Shown here: in pieces, positions 32,884 through 35,125 of the stretch
Position numbering within the stretch: the stretch's first letter is position 1
How the letters are laid out: each line of letters starts with the position of its first letter
Source of the DNA: Cyanobacteriota bacterium
GTDB lineage: Bacteria; Cyanobacteriota; Vampirovibrionia; Gastranaerophilales; UBA9971
NCBI GenBank assembly: GCA_022703625.1
Contig: JAKLDH010000013.1
Span: 1 to 35,125 of the forward strand
Reading direction: 5' to 3'
DNA: 35,125 nt
The notes under the pieces: generated by a model
Database searches by the model: none
What the model was told of the DNA's origin: nothing
The model's input: only the letters and a program-made list of their open reading frames with translations
Position numbers and translations under genes: made by a program

Positions 32884-33855
32884 CTATACACAGCAATTAT
32901 CATTATATAACCTCTGCATTTTTTCAAGTTTTATCACAATTTCATTTTTAATTTCTTCAGGCGAAATAATAGTACATTTATGCCCATAAGAAAGAATTTT
33001 TTGAAAAAATTTAAATTTATTTGTAACAGCCGCCTCAATAATTAATTCATTTGAGGTCTTTTCAAGAATAGACTCATTTTCAGCAATTCCGCAAGATAAA
33101 GGACAGCAATTAGAAAGTTTATATCTTACTATAACCGCTTTTGGCTTTATAAAATTTTTATGTAAACTTATTGATTTTATATCCAAAATCCTGTCTATTC
33201 TAAGATACATGGTTGTTTCAAGTTCTTCGCTGTATCCCCATAAATAAAATGCGCCATTTTCCATAGTAATTTTCTCTGACACAAGCGTTATGTTCTTTTC
33301 TCCCGCTTCAGGCGAGTTATAAAGCAATGTTATTACTTTATTTTGCTTGCAATAGCTTTCAAGTTGTTTTATTTCATGAAAGAAATTTTCAGAATTTACT
33401 TCTCTTTTAAGCGAGGATTTTTTTGCATTCAGAAAAAAAATTTTTGCGTCATCACAAAGATAATTAAGCAGTGAATGAAGAATTCTGTCGGTTTCCAGAG
33501 CTGTTTTCCATTCATTAAGATCAGAAACAAATTTTCTTATATCCACAAGGGTTTCAATTTCGTTTTTTGAAAGGGTCATTTTGAAAGGGTGAGATTTTAA
33601 AATATATTTATAGTTATTTTTCTTTGTAGGTCTGGTAATTTCGCATCCGAGGATCCTTAAAGTGTTTAAATAAATACAGATTGTATCTTTTGACAGTTCT
33701 CTGGATTCTTCAATGTCTTCTCTGAGTTTTTCGTTTATTTGCGCGTCATTACAAGGTCCTTTTAACAGCATATTTAGAATAGATATTATTCTAAACGCTG
33801 TAACACTTATATTGTCGAGTTTATTAAGTTTTTGTTTTTCAAATCCGCTATGCAT
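32884..33855 (-). CDS. WYL-domain transcriptional regulator
   Basis: The 323-residue protein has an N-terminal winged-helix region (TAFRIISILNMLLK, LSKDTICIYLNTLRILG) and a C-terminal WYL domain whose signature reads GAFYLWGYSEELETTMYLRIDRI, close to the family WYLxGYD...RxFRLDRI. WYL regulators often sense nucleic acids or small ligands and control stress or defence genes; no defence genes are present here. It is the first gene of a two-gene transcript with its paralogue. The protein ends NDNCCV. No clear Shine-Dalgarno sequence is seen before the ATG. Confidence 0.82.
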   Translation of the reverse strand: MHSGFEKQKLNKLDNISVTAFRIISILNMLLKGPCNDAQINEKLREDIEESRELSKDTICIYLNTLRILGCEITRPTKKNNYKYILKSHPFKMTLSKNEIETLVDIRKFVSDLNEWKTALETDRILHSLLNYLCDDAKIFFLNAKKSSLKREVNSENFFHEIKQLESYCKQNKVITLLYNSPEAGEKNITLVSEKITMENGAFYLWGYSEELETTMYLRIDRILDIKSISLHKNFIKPKAVIVRYKLSNCCPLSCGIAENESILEKTSNELIIEAAVTNKFKFFQKILSYGHKCTIISPEEIKNEIVIKLEKMQRLYNDNCCV

Positions 33856-34011
33856 AATAAATTTTAGTAAAACCTTATTTGGAAATTACTATGAAAATAT
33901 AATATATACATATCAAAAGAATAAAAATATTAGTATCCTTAAAGTCTACATATTTTCGGTTTTTAAACTTTTATAAAGAAAAAATTTGATAGTGGTCAAT
34001 TATACCGCTCT

Positions 34012-34231
34012 TATACCAATCTAAATAAGTTTTCGTTAATTGGTAAAAAAGCTGATATCTTCAGCCCGCGCCGCCCTACGGGCGGCGCGGGCTGGGTAAG
34101 GGTATGGCGGGCGTTTCGTTGCGCAAGCGGGAGTTTTAACTCATTCATGTTGCGAAGCCGAAACGCCCGCCAATTAAAAATTTATACAAATCATCTTTTT
34201 TATTTGCCGATTTCTTTTAATTATGGGTATA
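34012..34231 (+). repeat. R1-J: 220-bp R1 element with enlarged hairpin 2
   Basis: Ends are TATACCAATC and TATGGGTATA. Hairpin 1 is agcccgcgccgccc with loop tac. Hairpin 2 (gcgggcgtttcg / cgaaacgcccgc) has about 33 extra bases in its loop region, including gcgggagttttaactcattc, which looks like a piece of another hairpin 2. Bases 33856-34011 are AT-rich with nothing evident. Confidence 0.88.
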
Positions 34232-34330
34232 AAATAAATTTCGGCATAAACAAATTAAATTTTTTAAAAAAAATTCCGATCTATAAAAATAGACGTCATT
34301 AAAAAAATTTATAGACAAGAAAGACGGATT

Positions 34331-34885
34331 TTGAAAAATTTATATAAAACAACTTTAATCTTTATTATGGTTTTATTTTGTATATTACCGACTTATTGCG
34401 AACCAAAACATAAAATGGCTGCGCCTGTGCAAGGTAAAATATCTTCGCCTTTTGGCGCAAGAAGAGATCCATTTACAAATTTATGGGCTTTTCATGCCGG
34501 ACTAGACATTGCCGCTCCTAACAAAACTCCTATTTATGCCATACAGGAAGGAACCGTAATCTTTAGCGGATGGCAGGGAGGTTATGGTCAGTGCATAATA
34601 ATTGATCATGATTATCCTGATCTTCCAAAACTCCCAAGGATTCAAACAAAATATGGTCATAACGCTAAAAACATTGTAAAAAAAGGCGATTATGTGAGAA
34701 GAGGGGATGTCATAGCGTATGTCGGCTCCACAGGAAGGTCTACCGGACCTCACCTGCATTTTGAAGTAATTTATATGGGAAATGTTATAAATCCTATGGA
34801 TTATATAGAAAGACTGCCTGCTTATCTTGATTATGCGGCTTATGCGCGGGAAAAAAGAAATTATACTTCTTATCGCCCAGAATGA
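34331..34885 (+). CDS. secreted M23 family metallopeptidase
   Basis: The 184-residue protein has a signal peptide (about 1-23, core TTLIFIMVLFCILP). The LytM/M23 catalytic domain has its zinc ligands in HAGLD (H55, D59) and GPHLHFEV (H143), with H110 and H141 as catalytic His. M23 enzymes cut peptide cross-links of peptidoglycan. There is no LysM or SH3 domain, and the catalytic domain is close to minimal. The start is TTG with a weak ribosome site (AAGACGGAT), supported by the signal peptide. It is a single gene. Its Cys at the signal end lacks a proper lipobox. Confidence 0.92.
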   Translation: MKNLYKTTLIFIMVLFCILPTYCEPKHKMAAPVQGKISSPFGARRDPFTNLWAFHAGLDIAAPNKTPIYAIQEGTVIFSGWQGGYGQCIIIDHDYPDLPKLPRIQTKYGHNAKNIVKKGDYVRRGDVIAYVGSTGRSTGPHLHFEVIYMGNVINPMDYIERLPAYLDYAAYAREKRNYTSYRPE

Positions 34886-35125
34886 GGGGCTTTCAATTCC
34901 AGAATTATACCAAGTCAAACTGTGTGAGAAATGCTTAATTTTCGGATTTATTAATGCATTTGTTGCCTATATGGGGTGCAGGGGCTTTGCCCCTGCATTA
35001 ACTAATTTTAGCCCCCTCCCCGCTGGGGAGGGGGTTGGGGCTTATTCCCCTACAAAATTTATTTTTGCGAGATTTTTTAGTAAATTCAATGGGTCGAGCG
35101 AACCGCCGTTGGCGGTTCGCTCGAC
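34886..35125 (-). repeat. R5-like element, cut by the window end
   Basis: From about 34978: a tgcaggggctttgcccctgc hairpin, a gccccctccccgctggggag hairpin, then sequence matching the R5 interior in reverse (tcccctacaaaatttatttt, ttgcgagattttttagtaaa). The final hairpin, gtcgagcgaaccgcc / ggcggttcgctcgac with loop gtt (35093-35125), ends exactly at the window border. Bases 34886-34977 hold no clear feature. Confidence 0.75.

Noticed and set aside
106-34231. Repeated palindromes as a CRISPR array
   Set aside because: The repeats are single, widely spaced intergenic elements with terminal inverted repeats, not regular repeat-spacer units; no cas gene is present.
34331-34400. Lipoprotein signal on the M23 protein
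   Set aside because: The Cys is preceded by PTY, which does not fit a lipobox; an ordinary signal peptide is more likely.

Overview
This window comes from a low-GC bacterial chromosome. It looks like a diderm that makes meso-diaminopimelate peptidoglycan: MurE carries the DNPR motif, and there is a secreted protein with three S-layer-homology (SLH) motifs and a periplasmic-type M23 endopeptidase. The mix of SLH protein, WYL regulators, plant-type glutamate-cysteine ligase, EtfAB and GatC resembles Melainabacteria/Vampirovibrionia (non-photosynthetic relatives of Cyanobacteria). That placement is an inference with low confidence; no rRNA or other decisive marker is present. I saw no rRNA, tRNA, CRISPR array, prophage or transposase gene.

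Layout. 0.4-5.3 kb: etfB-etfA, a HIT protein, HU, an 88-residue protein of unknown function and a lone trpD. 5.4-11.1 kb: alkaline phosphatase and purU, then gshA followed by a rhodanese-fused pyridine-nucleotide disulfide reductase, probably a thiol/persulfide operon. 11.6-20.3 kb: a small membrane protein, rpsO, and a spread of nucleotide genes (deoC, purH, punA, pyrG, cdd) with gatC, a 36-residue single-span microprotein and a probable CU-rich small RNA. 21-26 kb, minus strand: murE, an ATPase-less protein with six Clp-N-like repeats, a Nif3-like protein, an unknown 201-residue protein and a YaiI/DUF188 protein, mostly overlapping or tightly spaced. 26-31 kb: a mono-cluster ferredoxin, an unknown 430-residue protein with an EF-hand-like loop, and a large SLH protein with NPCDPCNPC repeats. 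31.8-34.9 kb: two tandem WYL-type regulators and an M23 peptidase.

The most striking content lies between the genes. At least seven families of small non-coding inverted-repeat elements occupy something like 4-5 kb. R1 (187 bp, TIR TATACYRATC) has about 11 copies. R2 (145 bp, TIR TACCAAGTTG) has five copies, four of them flanked by identical 3-bp T-N-A direct repeats. R3 (170 bp, TIR AACTCGAATTGCTA) has six copies, three flanked by identical 4-bp direct repeats. R4-R7 are rarer. They carry GC-rich hairpins whose arms change together between copies and whose 3-5 nt loops occur in both orientations. They are nested inside one another, and many end at or within the stop codons of neighbouring genes. 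One R2 insertion appears to have removed the original deoC stop codon and supplied a new C-terminal tail. No transposase is visible, so these elements look like MITE-type elements moved in trans.
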